Shown piece by piece: positions 1 to 5,325 of a stretch of 5,325 nt of DNA. Both the position numbers and the translations under genes were made by a program. Location of the stretch: positions 1 through 5,325 of the forward strand of contig JAOUJR010000141.1 of NCBI GenBank assembly GCA_029883145.1, given 5' to 3'. This stretch comes from Nitrospirota bacterium (GTDB taxonomy: Bacteria; Nitrospirota; Thermodesulfovibrionia; Thermodesulfovibrionales; SM23-35). Within the stretch, counting starts at the first letter, position 1. Every line of letters begins with the position of its first letter. The notes beneath the pieces are model-generated. The model was not told the origin of the DNA, did no database searches, and was given only the letters and a program-made list of their open reading frames with translations.

Positions 1-1477
1 CACGCTCTTTATATACTTTTCTGGCCTCATCCTGTAGCCTCACTACATCTGCTTCATCTGTATATAACGTCACCTGAACCTTGTCCACAATTGTTCTAAA
101 TCGGTTGTGGGTCATGGTCACATTTATCACACCAAGATGCTCAAGTGTAAATCCCTCTTTTCTGGCATTATTGCTTATCCTCATCCAGTTTATATCACGC
201 TGGCCCATATGCCATACACCCTGAGCCTCGTTAATGTTAGAGTGGATTTTCCTTTCCATAACCGATTCGAAATCTTTCTGCATCTTTCTGCCTGCAACAT
301 CAACAATTATTCCAAGAGGCATTTGACCACCTTGTTCATATCTTTCATGCCAATTATTGCCAACAACTAAAACCTTACCATCTTCTATCTCATCCATTTC
401 CCTCATTCTCACCCATTCGAATGAAGGTGTACGATTTCCGCCAAACTCTATAAACATATCCTCTTTTCTTATCCTCTCACCCTCAAATGCAGGCCCGAAA
501 GCAACAGGTATTGGAGGCTTCTTCACAATAATTTTCAACCCCCTGACCTCGATTGCCTTTTGAACAATCTTATTGTGGTCAGGCTCTTTATCAACCTCTT
601 CATAAATACATACACCTGTTGGATGTATGACCGGAATATCTGTATCACAAACTGCTGGATACCCCATATTTATAGCACCTGCACCAGTCGTCCACTTGAT
701 GTCATCAAGTTCACCCAAGACTAAGGCAAAAGCAAAAACCCTGTCCTTTGTATATTTGAGACTCCCTCTGAAATCACCGGGCTTCTTCCCTCCAAATATA
801 AGTGCCGCTCTTACTGACCAGTTTAAAGGATATATTGTGTGCTCTGTTTCAGGACCTACTGGTACTATCCTTGTATCCCACCCAAGTTCAACACCTTTTC
901 TTAAAAGCTGTTTTGTAACACTGTTCCCATTTACATGACCTGAGAGAAATATAAGGATATTCTTCTCTTGAAGTTCCCTGATAATTCTTACCGCAGTATC
1001 ATCATCAGGCGCAGCGCCAATGACTGCAGCAAAACCCGGCATAGTACCATCAACGAGTTGAATGCCTAAATTCCTTTGAACAGTATCTGTGATAAATCCG
1101 TTATAGACATAACCTGTCTCGTTATCAACTCCTGGCTCAAGACCGTTGATATACCTCAATGCCATTATTATCTCTTCTACAAAAAGTGTTGCCATACCAG
1201 AATCGAGAGCCTCACCGAGGTAGGGTTTCCAGAGATTCTCTTCAGGTTCTGGATGAAGTAATTCCTTTGTCATTCCAAGCGCTGTCTTCATGTCACCAAG
1301 TGTCTTTACTGCAAAGCCTGTCATCGCATAGATCATTGGGAGAAAAAAAGCAGTATCAGGAAATTCAAATGTTTGATTCTCACCATTTTCTGCAAGAGCC
1401 TTTTCGAGCATCTCTTCAGCCTGCTTAACGAGCATATTCGCACCTCTTATAGCTGCAGAGGCAATAATCTTGGACAT
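1..1477 (-). CDS. acsB: Acetyl-CoA synthase subunit of CODH/ACS (AcsB), 3' end outside window
   Basis: Cytoplasmic enzyme that condenses a methyl group (from the AcsCD corrinoid protein), CO (from CODH) and CoA into acetyl-CoA. The frame is open from ATG at 1477 to the window edge, giving 492 residues of an expected ~730. Visible conserved blocks include FPDTAFFLP (39-47), GPAFEGERIRKEDM (328-341), GGNRTPSFEWV (346-356), VDVAGRKMQKDFE (392-404) and VWHMGQRDINWMRIS (421-435). By comparison with the Moorella protein as I remember it, residues 1 to ~310 are the domain that docks on CODH and ~311-490 the middle domain. The C-terminal domain with the A-cluster cysteines would begin just past the edge, so catalytic competence cannot be judged here. 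The N-terminal domain makes this bacterial-type rather than archaeal CdhC. The N-terminus is about 20 residues shorter than Moorella AcsB, but the start is well fixed by a strong Shine-Dalgarno. No frameshift is seen. Identity is very secure. Confidence 0.97.
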   Translation of the reverse strand, partial: MSKIIASAAIRGANMLVKQAEEMLEKALAENGENQTFEFPDTAFFLPMIYAMTGFAVKTLGDMKTALGMTKELLHPEPEENLWKPYLGEALDSGMATLFVEEIIMALRYINGLEPGVDNETGYVYNGFITDTVQRNLGIQLVDGTMPGFAAVIGAAPDDDTAVRIIRELQEKNILIFLSGHVNGNSVTKQLLRKGVELGWDTRIVPVGPETEHTIYPLNWSVRAALIFGGKKPGDFRGSLKYTKDRVFAFALVLGELDDIKWTTGAGAINMGYPAVCDTDIPVIHPTGVCIYEEVDKEPDHNKIVQKAIEVRGLKIIVKKPPIPVAFGPAFEGERIRKEDMFIEFGGNRTPSFEWVRMREMDEIEDGKVLVVGNNWHERYEQGGQMPLGIIVDVAGRKMQKDFESVMERKIHSNINEAQGVWHMGQRDINWMRISNNARKEGFTLEHLGVINVTMTHNRFRTIVDKVQVTLYTDEADVVRLQDEARKVYKER

Positions 1478-1482
1478 TTCAA

Positions 1483-1489
1483 CCTCCTC
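1483..1489 (-). promoter_or_regulatory. Strong ribosome binding site of acsB
   Basis: On the minus strand GAGGAGG lies five bases (TTGAA, counting from the last G of AGGAGG) before the ATG at 1477. It is the best Shine-Dalgarno in the window and is paired with the only ATG start among the acs genes here, which suggests AcsB is translated independently and well. Confidence 0.85.
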
Positions 1490-1528
1490 AGATAAAAAAA
1501 TGGGAACTTTAACCAGCTTTTAGAGTAT

Positions 1529-1556
1529 TTTATATATTATTTACTATATAAATCAA
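1529..1556 (-). promoter_or_regulatory. Candidate sigma70-type promoter upstream of acsB
   Basis: Within the 147-bp acsC-acsB gap the minus strand has TTGATT (1551-1556, 4/6 to TTGACA), a 16-bp AT-only spacer apart from one G, and TATAAA (1529-1534, 5/6 to TATAAT). Transcription would start near 1522, leaving a leader of about 45 bases that ends in the acsB Shine-Dalgarno. The surrounding DNA is very AT-rich, so a chance match is possible. If real, acsB and the genes after it can be expressed above the level of the upstream acsEDC genes. Confidence 0.35.
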
Positions 1557-1624
1557 GAGCAGTTATGGCAACATCATTACAGACAATACGCCTCTCTGAA
1601 AGGCACCCGTTCTCTACCATTGCC

Positions 1625-2992
1625 TCATGCTGCCCTCGATCTCAAGAATGCAGGGATTCCATTCGCCTCTCTCGGACCAACAGTTACCTTCCAGCCTTCA
1701 AGCTTTTCCTCTATTGCACCACTGAGTATTGCCACATAACCAGGAATAATAATCTCTCGGTGCTTTACCTCATTTTCGATGCCGCTCTCTTTTATAAAAT
1801 GTGCAATTTTTGCAGCGGTGAACTTTCCTGCTGCCCATGCAGTAAGCACTGAAAGGCCCTCACAATCCATAACAGCGATATAACTTGGAACTTTACTGTT
1901 TTCTATCTCGCCAGAAACAATAAAGTAGGTAAGTGAAAAGTTTGTGGTAATAAACAATGGAGAATCAGAAGTTGGTTCCCCGATTTTATAAATATTTTGT
2001 TTCACCTGCATTGGAACCTGAGGGTCTGTGTAAAGGTTCTGCCTTAAGGTAAATAGTGCAAGGTTCTTCCATTTCTCAATACTGCTCAGAACGATTATTG
2101 AAGAGTATTTTGCAACACCTAATGCGGTGATAAGTGCCTCGATGAGGCTATCCTCACGCTGAGCAAAAGTGATAACAGGATAACCAAGAGGCTTAAAATT
2201 CTTTTTCACTGCAGCTCTCCTTATAAATGTATTATCTCTAAGAATATCTTTTGCCTTCTTTGCGCCTGAATCAATGACTATATCTGTAACACCAAGTGCT
2301 TTAATCTTTTCAGTAAGAGTAGCGAGTTCATCAAGCCCTCCACTTGATCTGCCAAAGTCGGAAGATACAGCAACTCCAAGGATTGCTTTACATGTTTTTG
2401 CAGTATTTGCCATTGACTCATAATTTTCAGAGTTTGCACCATATATAATTGGTCTCTTATCTGGAAAAAGTTTTACTGCGGTTTCTGCATTAACAGGATT
2501 ATCCGTGCAGAATATAACAGGGACATAAGGCGCTTTTGCTGCAATAATCTTTGCAGCAGCATCAAACCTGCCTCCATCGTGAGAGTCATTTGTAAGAGCA
2601 ATCCCATCTATTCTCAGTTTCTGACCAACCCTCTCTATCTCTGAATTGAGTACTTCTTCAATTCTTCTCTGTATGTCACTCTCAGCAAGTGTGTCTTTTA
2701 TTTCAAGTGCAAAGACACAGGGGTTTACAAACTTTTTTTCATGTCTGAAAAGTACCGTCTCCTCTCCAAGCTTTACTGCCCGATCACCTACACCGAATAC
2801 AATCGGTTTTACCGGAGGAGCAGATGTCTCGGCAAGTTTCTGCTTTATGTCTTCAGGAATATCAGGGCATGAATCGATAGTGACCTGACCCTGTGCAAGC
2901 TTCATTGCAAAGGCAAGACAGGTCGGATAACCGCATTTTTTGCAGTTTGTCTTTGGCAGAAGCTTAAATATCTCAACACCGGTTAACGCCAC
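1625..2992 (-). CDS. acsC: Corrinoid/iron-sulfur protein large subunit (AcsC)
   Basis: Large (gamma) subunit of the corrinoid iron-sulfur protein, which carries the methyl group on cobalt between AcsE and AcsB in the cytoplasm. At 455 residues it is close to the usual ~450. The N-terminus has the 4Fe-4S motif Cys17-X2-Cys20-X4-Cys25-X16-Cys42, the same spacing as in the Moorella protein; this cluster serves reductive reactivation of Co(II). A TIM-barrel region follows (about 60-325; includes CTDNP at 162-166 and DSGAKKAKDILRD at 241-253). The corrinoid-binding C-terminal domain then contains TTNFSLTYF (349-357), DCEGLSVLTAWAAGKF (376-391) and a GYVAILSGAIEE-GWKVTVGP block (418-440). The start is GTG, chosen because MALTGVEIFKLLPKTNC is the family's typical beginning and because GGAGG lies five bases upstream, inside the end of acsD. 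The GTG directly follows the acsD TAA, so translation is probably coupled and the two subunits made in matched amounts. No truncation or missing cluster ligand. Confidence 0.97.
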   Translation of the reverse strand: MALTGVEIFKLLPKTNCKKCGYPTCLAFAMKLAQGQVTIDSCPDIPEDIKQKLAETSAPPVKPIVFGVGDRAVKLGEETVLFRHEKKFVNPCVFALEIKDTLAESDIQRRIEEVLNSEIERVGQKLRIDGIALTNDSHDGGRFDAAAKIIAAKAPYVPVIFCTDNPVNAETAVKLFPDKRPIIYGANSENYESMANTAKTCKAILGVAVSSDFGRSSGGLDELATLTEKIKALGVTDIVIDSGAKKAKDILRDNTFIRRAAVKKNFKPLGYPVITFAQREDSLIEALITALGVAKYSSIIVLSSIEKWKNLALFTLRQNLYTDPQVPMQVKQNIYKIGEPTSDSPLFITTNFSLTYFIVSGEIENSKVPSYIAVMDCEGLSVLTAWAAGKFTAAKIAHFIKESGIENEVKHREIIIPGYVAILSGAIEEKLEGWKVTVGPREANGIPAFLRSRAA

Positions 2993-3940
2993 TTAACCCT
3001 CCACAAACTCATCAATTACTTTTTCCACCGCATCTACAGCCCTCGGGTGCCTCATTATGAGGAGTTCAGCGCCAGCAAAAAGCAGGGCTATTGCGGTAAC
3101 AGCTTCCCATGTTATTCCCCTCTCCTCTATAGAACCCCACTGGGGTATATCTGTTTCAGAAGCCTGTGTTTCTTTTACTTTCCAGACATACAGCCCTATA
3201 TCACCTACCATCGGTGCCTGCATAGAGAGATCATTTTGCATAAGCGCTGCAAACCTTATCCTCTCCATAACCGAATAGGTATATTCAAGCCCATATCCGA
3301 GAGCTGAGCACATCGGGTCTATAATTAACTTCTCTCTGTCAAAGCCTAACTGTGTAATCAAAATATTCAACTGTTTGCATAAATTTACATCGAGTTCTGA
3401 CATTGCAATCAATTTGTGGTTATTTGCCATTGCTGCAGCAGCGATCGTCTTATAGTTAGCCTCCTGTGCCTTACCTATGATACAGTTTTTATTTTTCGCA
3501 GCCTCAGCTGCAGCAACTAAAACAGATGCATCTTTTTCAGTGTGGTTACTCCCGAGTATTATTACAGGAACATTTATCGCAGAAAGAACTTCTTTTACCG
3601 TTTTTGCTGCATCCTCAGGCAAGCGGTTCTTACTGTCTGGATGAGTACCTTTAAGTCTGAGCGCTATAATCTTTGCCTTAAGAACATCCTGACAGAACTT
3701 TGCCCAGGTAACAGGATCATGTGAAACAGTCTCGAATGGTTTCTGTACATTTTCAGGCCAATCATCCGGAGGGACATCCTGTATCTCATACGCAATGACC
3801 GGTCTGTGAGGCACTACGCCTTCAAAGGTATGAAATGGCAGGACATGCTCTCCTCCAAAGGTAACTGTGCTTTCATCAATCCCAATTGTTACCGAATTAA
3901 CCTTGCCTGTATATGTCTCTTTTGAAGGCGTAAAAGCCAA
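2993..3940 (-). CDS. acsD: Corrinoid/iron-sulfur protein small subunit (AcsD)
   Basis: Small (delta) subunit of the corrinoid iron-sulfur protein; a TIM-barrel protein that pairs with AcsC and helps hold the corrinoid cofactor. Length is 315 residues, normal for the family. Recognisable blocks are the N-terminal VTFGGEHVLPFHTFEG (26-41), WPENVQKPF (61-69), GSNHTEKDASVL (130-141), DPMCSALGYGLEYTYSVMERIR without its last two residues (208-227) and AELLIMRHPRAV (291-302). The start is TTG at 3940, giving MAFTPSKETYTGKV, which matches how AcsD proteins usually begin. An in-frame TAA lies only six codons upstream and there is no ATG or GTG between, so TTG is nearly forced. GAGG lies five bases before it. 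The gene follows acsE after 79 bp of repeat DNA and abuts acsC. The rare start codon may lower its translation. Identity is very secure. Confidence 0.96.
   Translation of the reverse strand: MAFTPSKETYTGKVNSVTIGIDESTVTFGGEHVLPFHTFEGVVPHRPVIAYEIQDVPPDDWPENVQKPFETVSHDPVTWAKFCQDVLKAKIIALRLKGTHPDSKNRLPEDAAKTVKEVLSAINVPVIILGSNHTEKDASVLVAAAEAAKNKNCIIGKAQEANYKTIAAAAMANNHKLIAMSELDVNLCKQLNILITQLGFDREKLIIDPMCSALGYGLEYTYSVMERIRFAALMQNDLSMQAPMVGDIGLYVWKVKETQASETDIPQWGSIEERGITWEAVTAIALLFAGAELLIMRHPRAVDAVEKVIDEFVEG
2997..3002 (-). promoter_or_regulatory. Ribosome binding site of acsC inside the acsD 3' end
   Basis: GGAGGG on the minus strand covers the last sense codons of acsD (Glu-Gly) and sits five bases (counted from GGAGG) before the GTG at 2992. 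It decides the acsC start: no other start codon is suitably placed, and the acsD stop TAA fills 2993-2995 immediately before the GTG. Confidence 0.75.
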
Positions 3941-3944
3941 GTCT

Positions 3945-3949
3945 TCCTC
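3945..3949 (-). promoter_or_regulatory. Ribosome binding site of acsD
   Basis: GAGGA on the minus strand, with AGAC between it and the TTG start at 3940. It supports the TTG start. It is a moderate match, and an ATG at 3949-3951 overlaps it in another frame. Confidence 0.55.
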
Positions 3950-3956
3950 ATCTTTA

Positions 3957-4019
3957 GCTTAGGGCGAGGAGCGTAGAGCATAGAGTTTTAGACTCTTAGC
4001 CCTTTGCCCTTAGCTCTTA
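3957..4019 (-). repeat. Array of nine degenerate 7-bp units with overall dyad symmetry
   Basis: Starting right after the acsE stop, the minus strand divides into nine contiguous heptads with no leftover base. Eight end in C and seven end in GC. The first four are purine-rich (for example TAAGAGC, TAAGGGC) and the last four mostly pyrimidine-rich (for example TCTATGC, TCTACGC). The halves are partly complementary: GCTAAGGGC (4006-4014) pairs 8 of 9 with GCCCTAAGC (3957-3965), and AGAGT (3992-3996) pairs fully with ACTCT (3982-3986) around a five-base loop. It fills nearly the whole acsE-acsD gap, leaving only the acsD ribosome binding site. It encodes nothing I recognise. It could be an interspersed repeat or an mRNA structure between the cistrons. 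Confidence 0.7.
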
Positions 4020-4802
4020 TCACATTTCCAAATATGAATGGGCGTAGAGTGTCTTCCCCAGTATTACATTTATAGTCTTTACCGTTGTTGTAATCTCATG
4101 TGGATCTGCGATCACCGCAGTAAGTCCTTCATACATTAATAGGGAAAAAAAATAGTTGTTCAGTATCGGCCTTAATTGTTTCGGACAACCATTTGATACA
4201 TTACTCAGGCCTACTACTGTCTTCATTGCTGGATCATTCAATTCCTGAAACATCTTTATTGCCTTAATGACCTTCAAGGCATGGTCTTGTGAGGTCGCAA
4301 TCTGAAGTACAAGTGGATCAAGGTATAAATTTTCAAGTGGAACTCCATACTCCATAGCCCTTCCCATAATCTCTGCTGCTATGGCAGTCCTCTCTTCAGC
4401 ATCTGCAGGCAGGCCACCCTTACCAACTGTAAGACCAATTATCTTTGCATTATATTTAGCTGCAAGTTCGAGCATCGGAAATCTCTCAGGGTCATTAGAT
4501 GTAGAGTTTATCATGGGCCTTCCCCATTCGTTGTTATGGATCTTTAGACCAGCCTCTACTGCATTATAATTGGTTGTATCGAGACATACAGGGAGATGAA
4601 CAACTTCCTGTATAGTGGACACCATCCACTCCATCAATGACTCTCCACCGTCTTCAGCTGGACCTATATTTGCATCTATCATCCCAGCACCAGCCTTCTG
4701 CTGAGTGGTAGCAATATCCTGGATAGGTCCTTTATCTTTATTCATCATCGCTTCCCGAACCGTTTTTGCCATTATGCTCAGTTTTTCACCTATAATTAAC
4801 AC
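4020..4802 (-). CDS. acsE: Methyltetrahydrofolate:corrinoid/iron-sulfur protein methyltransferase (AcsE)
   Basis: Cytoplasmic TIM-barrel methyltransferase that transfers the N5-methyl group of methyltetrahydrofolate to the Co(I) corrinoid of AcsCD, the entry of the methyl branch into acetyl-CoA synthesis. At 260 residues it is full length (Moorella protein ~262). Pterin-binding-family signatures are seen in order: MLIIGEKLSIM (1-11), DANIGPA (43-49), CLDTTN (73-78), MINSTSND (97-104), LYLDPLV (159-165) and GLSNVSNG (198-205). From memory of the Moorella structure, folate-contacting residues Asp75, Asn96, Asp160 and Asn199 correspond here to Asp75, Asn99, Asp162 and Asn201; all are kept. The GTG start at 4802 gives the family's usual N-terminus and has AAAGGGG seven bases upstream. 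It is the first acs gene in the window's operon and lies 176 bp after the Fe-S protein gene. The gap holds a hairpin and candidate promoter, so transcription probably begins there. Identity is very secure. Confidence 0.97.
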   Translation of the reverse strand: MLIIGEKLSIMAKTVREAMMNKDKGPIQDIATTQQKAGAGMIDANIGPAEDGGESLMEWMVSTIQEVVHLPVCLDTTNYNAVEAGLKIHNNEWGRPMINSTSNDPERFPMLELAAKYNAKIIGLTVGKGGLPADAEERTAIAAEIMGRAMEYGVPLENLYLDPLVLQIATSQDHALKVIKAIKMFQELNDPAMKTVVGLSNVSNGCPKQLRPILNNYFFSLLMYEGLTAVIADPHEITTTVKTINVILGKTLYAHSYLEM

Positions 4803-4809
4803 AACAAAA

Positions 4810-4816
4810 CCCCTTT
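4810..4816 (-). promoter_or_regulatory. Ribosome binding site of acsE, abutting a hairpin
   Basis: AAAGGGG on the minus strand, seven bases before the GTG at 4802. Only three bases (TTG) separate it from the foot of the 14-bp hairpin at 4820-4851, so folding or unfolding of that stem could change access to the site. It closely resembles a second box at 4870-4876 on the far side of the hairpin. Confidence 0.6.
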
Positions 4817-4819
4817 CAA

Positions 4820-4851
4820 AAATATGGGCGATTCAAAAATCGCCCATATTT
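4820..4851 (-). repeat. Perfect 14-bp inverted repeat with 4-base loop upstream of acsE
   Basis: The plus strand reads AAATATGGGCGATT, then CAAA, then the exact reverse complement of the first arm. On the minus-strand transcript the stem ends in a short U run (five U at 4818-4822, partly inside the stem) and then the acsE ribosome binding site. It could be a weak intrinsic terminator or attenuator, a stabilising 5' stem at the start of the acsE message, or a small interspersed palindromic repeat; its GGGCGATTC core resembles those I have seen in other bacterial genomes. The sequence alone does not decide between these. Confidence 0.75.
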
Positions 4852-4875
4852 AAACTTACAACTTCAAAACCCTTT

Positions 4876-4882
4876 CCTCCTT
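4876..4882 (-). promoter_or_regulatory. Orphan Shine-Dalgarno-like box in the acsE leader
   Basis: AAGGAGG on the minus strand is a near-perfect Shine-Dalgarno, yet no gene follows it at a usable distance. The first start codon eight bases on is a TTG (4865-4867) that opens only TTG-AAG-TTG-TAA, a three-codon frame ending at 4856, before the hairpin. The box is followed by GAAAGGG-TTTTG, almost repeated before the real acsE start. It may be a remnant of an older acsE start region or mark a minimal leader peptide. Confidence 0.3.
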
Positions 4883-4891
4883 AATACCAGG

Positions 4892-4934
4892 ACTATAAAG
4901 TACAAGTTCAGTAAAATAACATAAATTATTTTAC
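4892..4934 (-). promoter_or_regulatory. Candidate acsE operon promoter with an upstream AT-rich dyad
   Basis: The minus strand has TATAGT (4892-4897, 5/6 to the -10 consensus) with no good -35 hexamer 16-18 bases upstream. Instead a perfect 9-bp dyad, GTAAAATAA on the plus strand (4911-4919) with its reverse complement at 4926-4934 and six bases between, would be centred about 38 bases before a start near 4885. This is the layout expected of an activator-dependent promoter. The dyad has only one G-C pair per arm, so it is unlikely to be a terminator. The region is AT-rich and the match could be chance. Confidence 0.3.
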
Positions 4935-4978
4935 AAGTAAAGAGCTCTTGCGAGCAAGCGACAGTTCGTTCAGGGTCA

Positions 4979-5325
4979 TCAAGCTCCTACTTTATAAAAA
5001 TGTTGCATTTTTAGCTGGCCTCTTATACCTATCTCTACTTTCTCTATCGGGATATCTTTTCCGCTCAGTTTCACCGCTTCCTCAACCAATCTTAGCAAAC
5101 CCGTACAGCACGGTACCTCCATATAGGTAACTGTTACAGATTTGATATTATTTTCGCTGAGTATACTCACCAGTTTTTCCACATATGCACTGTCATTATC
5201 AAGTTTCGGGCATCCAATTGCTAATGTATAACCTTTGATAAAGTCATTGTGAAACCCCCCATATGCATAAGCGCAACAATCAGCAGCCACCAGTAAATCT
5301 GCACCGTCATAATATGGTGCTTTAA
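4979..5325 (-). CDS. 4Fe-4S (ferredoxin-type) protein, C-terminal part; 5' end outside window
   Basis: The frame is open from the window edge to TGA at 4979-4981, giving 114 residues. It shows the C-terminal part of a conserved family of small iron-sulfur proteins of anaerobes: APYYDGADLLVAADC (2-16), FHNDFIKG (24-31), IGCPKLD (36-42) and MEVPCCTGL (68-76). In this family, as I know it, two 4Fe-4S cluster motifs of the CX2CX2CX3CP type lie in the N-terminal half, which is not visible here. Cysteines in view are at 16, 17, 38, 72 and 73. A GTG at 5290 could be read as a start, but it falls inside the conserved LLVAADC block and the frame continues upstream with matching family sequence, so it is internal. 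Function is probably electron transfer or Fe-S handling, but the family is not well characterised. It is in the same direction as acsE, 176 bp upstream; whether it is in the same transcript is open. Confidence 0.85.
   Translation of the reverse strand, partial: KAPYYDGADLLVAADCCAYAYGGFHNDFIKGYTLAIGCPKLDNDSAYVEKLVSILSENNIKSVTVTYMEVPCCTGLLRLVEEAVKLSGKDIPIEKVEIGIRGQLKMQHFYKVGA

Noticed and set aside
107..938. Plus-strand open frames at 107-370, 357-563 and 627-938
   Set aside because: They lie antisense to clearly coding acsB, have no recognisable protein features and overlap one another; they are shadows of the minus-strand gene.
1590..1604. Six-bp hairpin (GCCTCT/AGAGGC-like with one G-U pair) after acsC as a terminator
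   Set aside because: Stem is short and no U run follows on the minus strand; not credible as an intrinsic terminator.
1537..1620. Minus-strand 27-codon ORF between acsC and acsB (starts MVENGCLSERR)
   Set aside because: It begins five bases after the acsC stop and has only a weak AGG upstream; it overlaps the candidate promoter and matches nothing I recognise. It could be a real small gene only if conserved in relatives.
1565..1852. Plus-strand 95-codon frame with several Cys residues
   Set aside because: Almost all of it is antisense to the AcsC corrinoid-binding domain; no ribosome binding site and no family resemblance.
3949..3951. ATG upstream of acsD as an alternative start
   Set aside because: It is out of frame with AcsD and opens a reading frame of under 25 codons; the TTG at 3940 gives the family's N-terminus.
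4940..4955. Palindrome AAGAGCTCTT and overlapping GCTC-GCAA-GAGC mini-hairpin after the Fe-S gene
   Set aside because: Stems of four to five bp with only a broken U tract (TCTTTACTT) after them; at best a weak terminator, too little to annotate.
5288..5290. GTG as the start of a 103-residue protein
   Set aside because: The frame stays open to the window edge and the residues upstream match the family's APYYDGADLLV segment, so this is an internal codon of a truncated gene.
1..5325. CRISPR, tRNA, rRNA, insertion sequence or phage features
   Set aside because: No spaced direct repeats, RNA gene signatures, transposase or integrase frames were seen; coding DNA fills most of the window.

Overview
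The window carries most of an acs operon, the methyl branch core of the bacterial Wood-Ljungdahl (reductive acetyl-CoA) pathway. Every gene lies on the minus strand, so the operon reads from high to low coordinates. The order is: the 3' end of a 4Fe-4S protein gene (4979-5325), acsE (4020-4802), acsD (2993-3940), acsC (1625-2992) and the first two thirds of acsB (1-1477). Nothing on the plus strand looks like a real gene.

The source is most likely an anaerobic bacterium of moderate to low GC (roughly 40-45% by eye). AcsB has the large N-terminal domain found in bacterial enzymes and absent from archaeal CdhC, and its start (MSKIIASAAI) is of the kind I associate with Desulfobacterota and Nitrospirota rather than Firmicutes. 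That lineage guess is from memory, not from a search. The pathway could run toward CO2 fixation or toward acetyl-CoA oxidation; the sequence does not say which.

How the genes work together: AcsE moves the methyl group of methyltetrahydrofolate onto the Co(I) corrinoid of the AcsC/AcsD heterodimer. The methylated corrinoid protein passes it to the Ni-Ni-[4Fe-4S] A-cluster of AcsB, which joins it to CO (made by CODH, AcsA, not in this window) and CoA to give acetyl-CoA. AcsB is cut by the window edge just before the A-cluster cysteines would appear.

The regions between genes hold the less ordinary material. acsE and acsD are separated by nine degenerate 7-bp units (3957-4019) that fold back on themselves. 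acsE is preceded by a perfect 14-bp hairpin (4820-4851) lying between two copies of a ribosome-binding-site-like box, and further upstream by an AT-rich dyad (4911-4934). acsD and acsC abut (TAA directly followed by GTG). acsC and acsB are separated by 147 bp containing a plausible sigma70-type promoter. acsE, acsD and acsC start with GTG, TTG and GTG, while acsB has ATG and a strong Shine-Dalgarno. I see no sign of a wholly new system; the pathway genes are well known, and the regulatory and repeat DNA is what deserves a second look.
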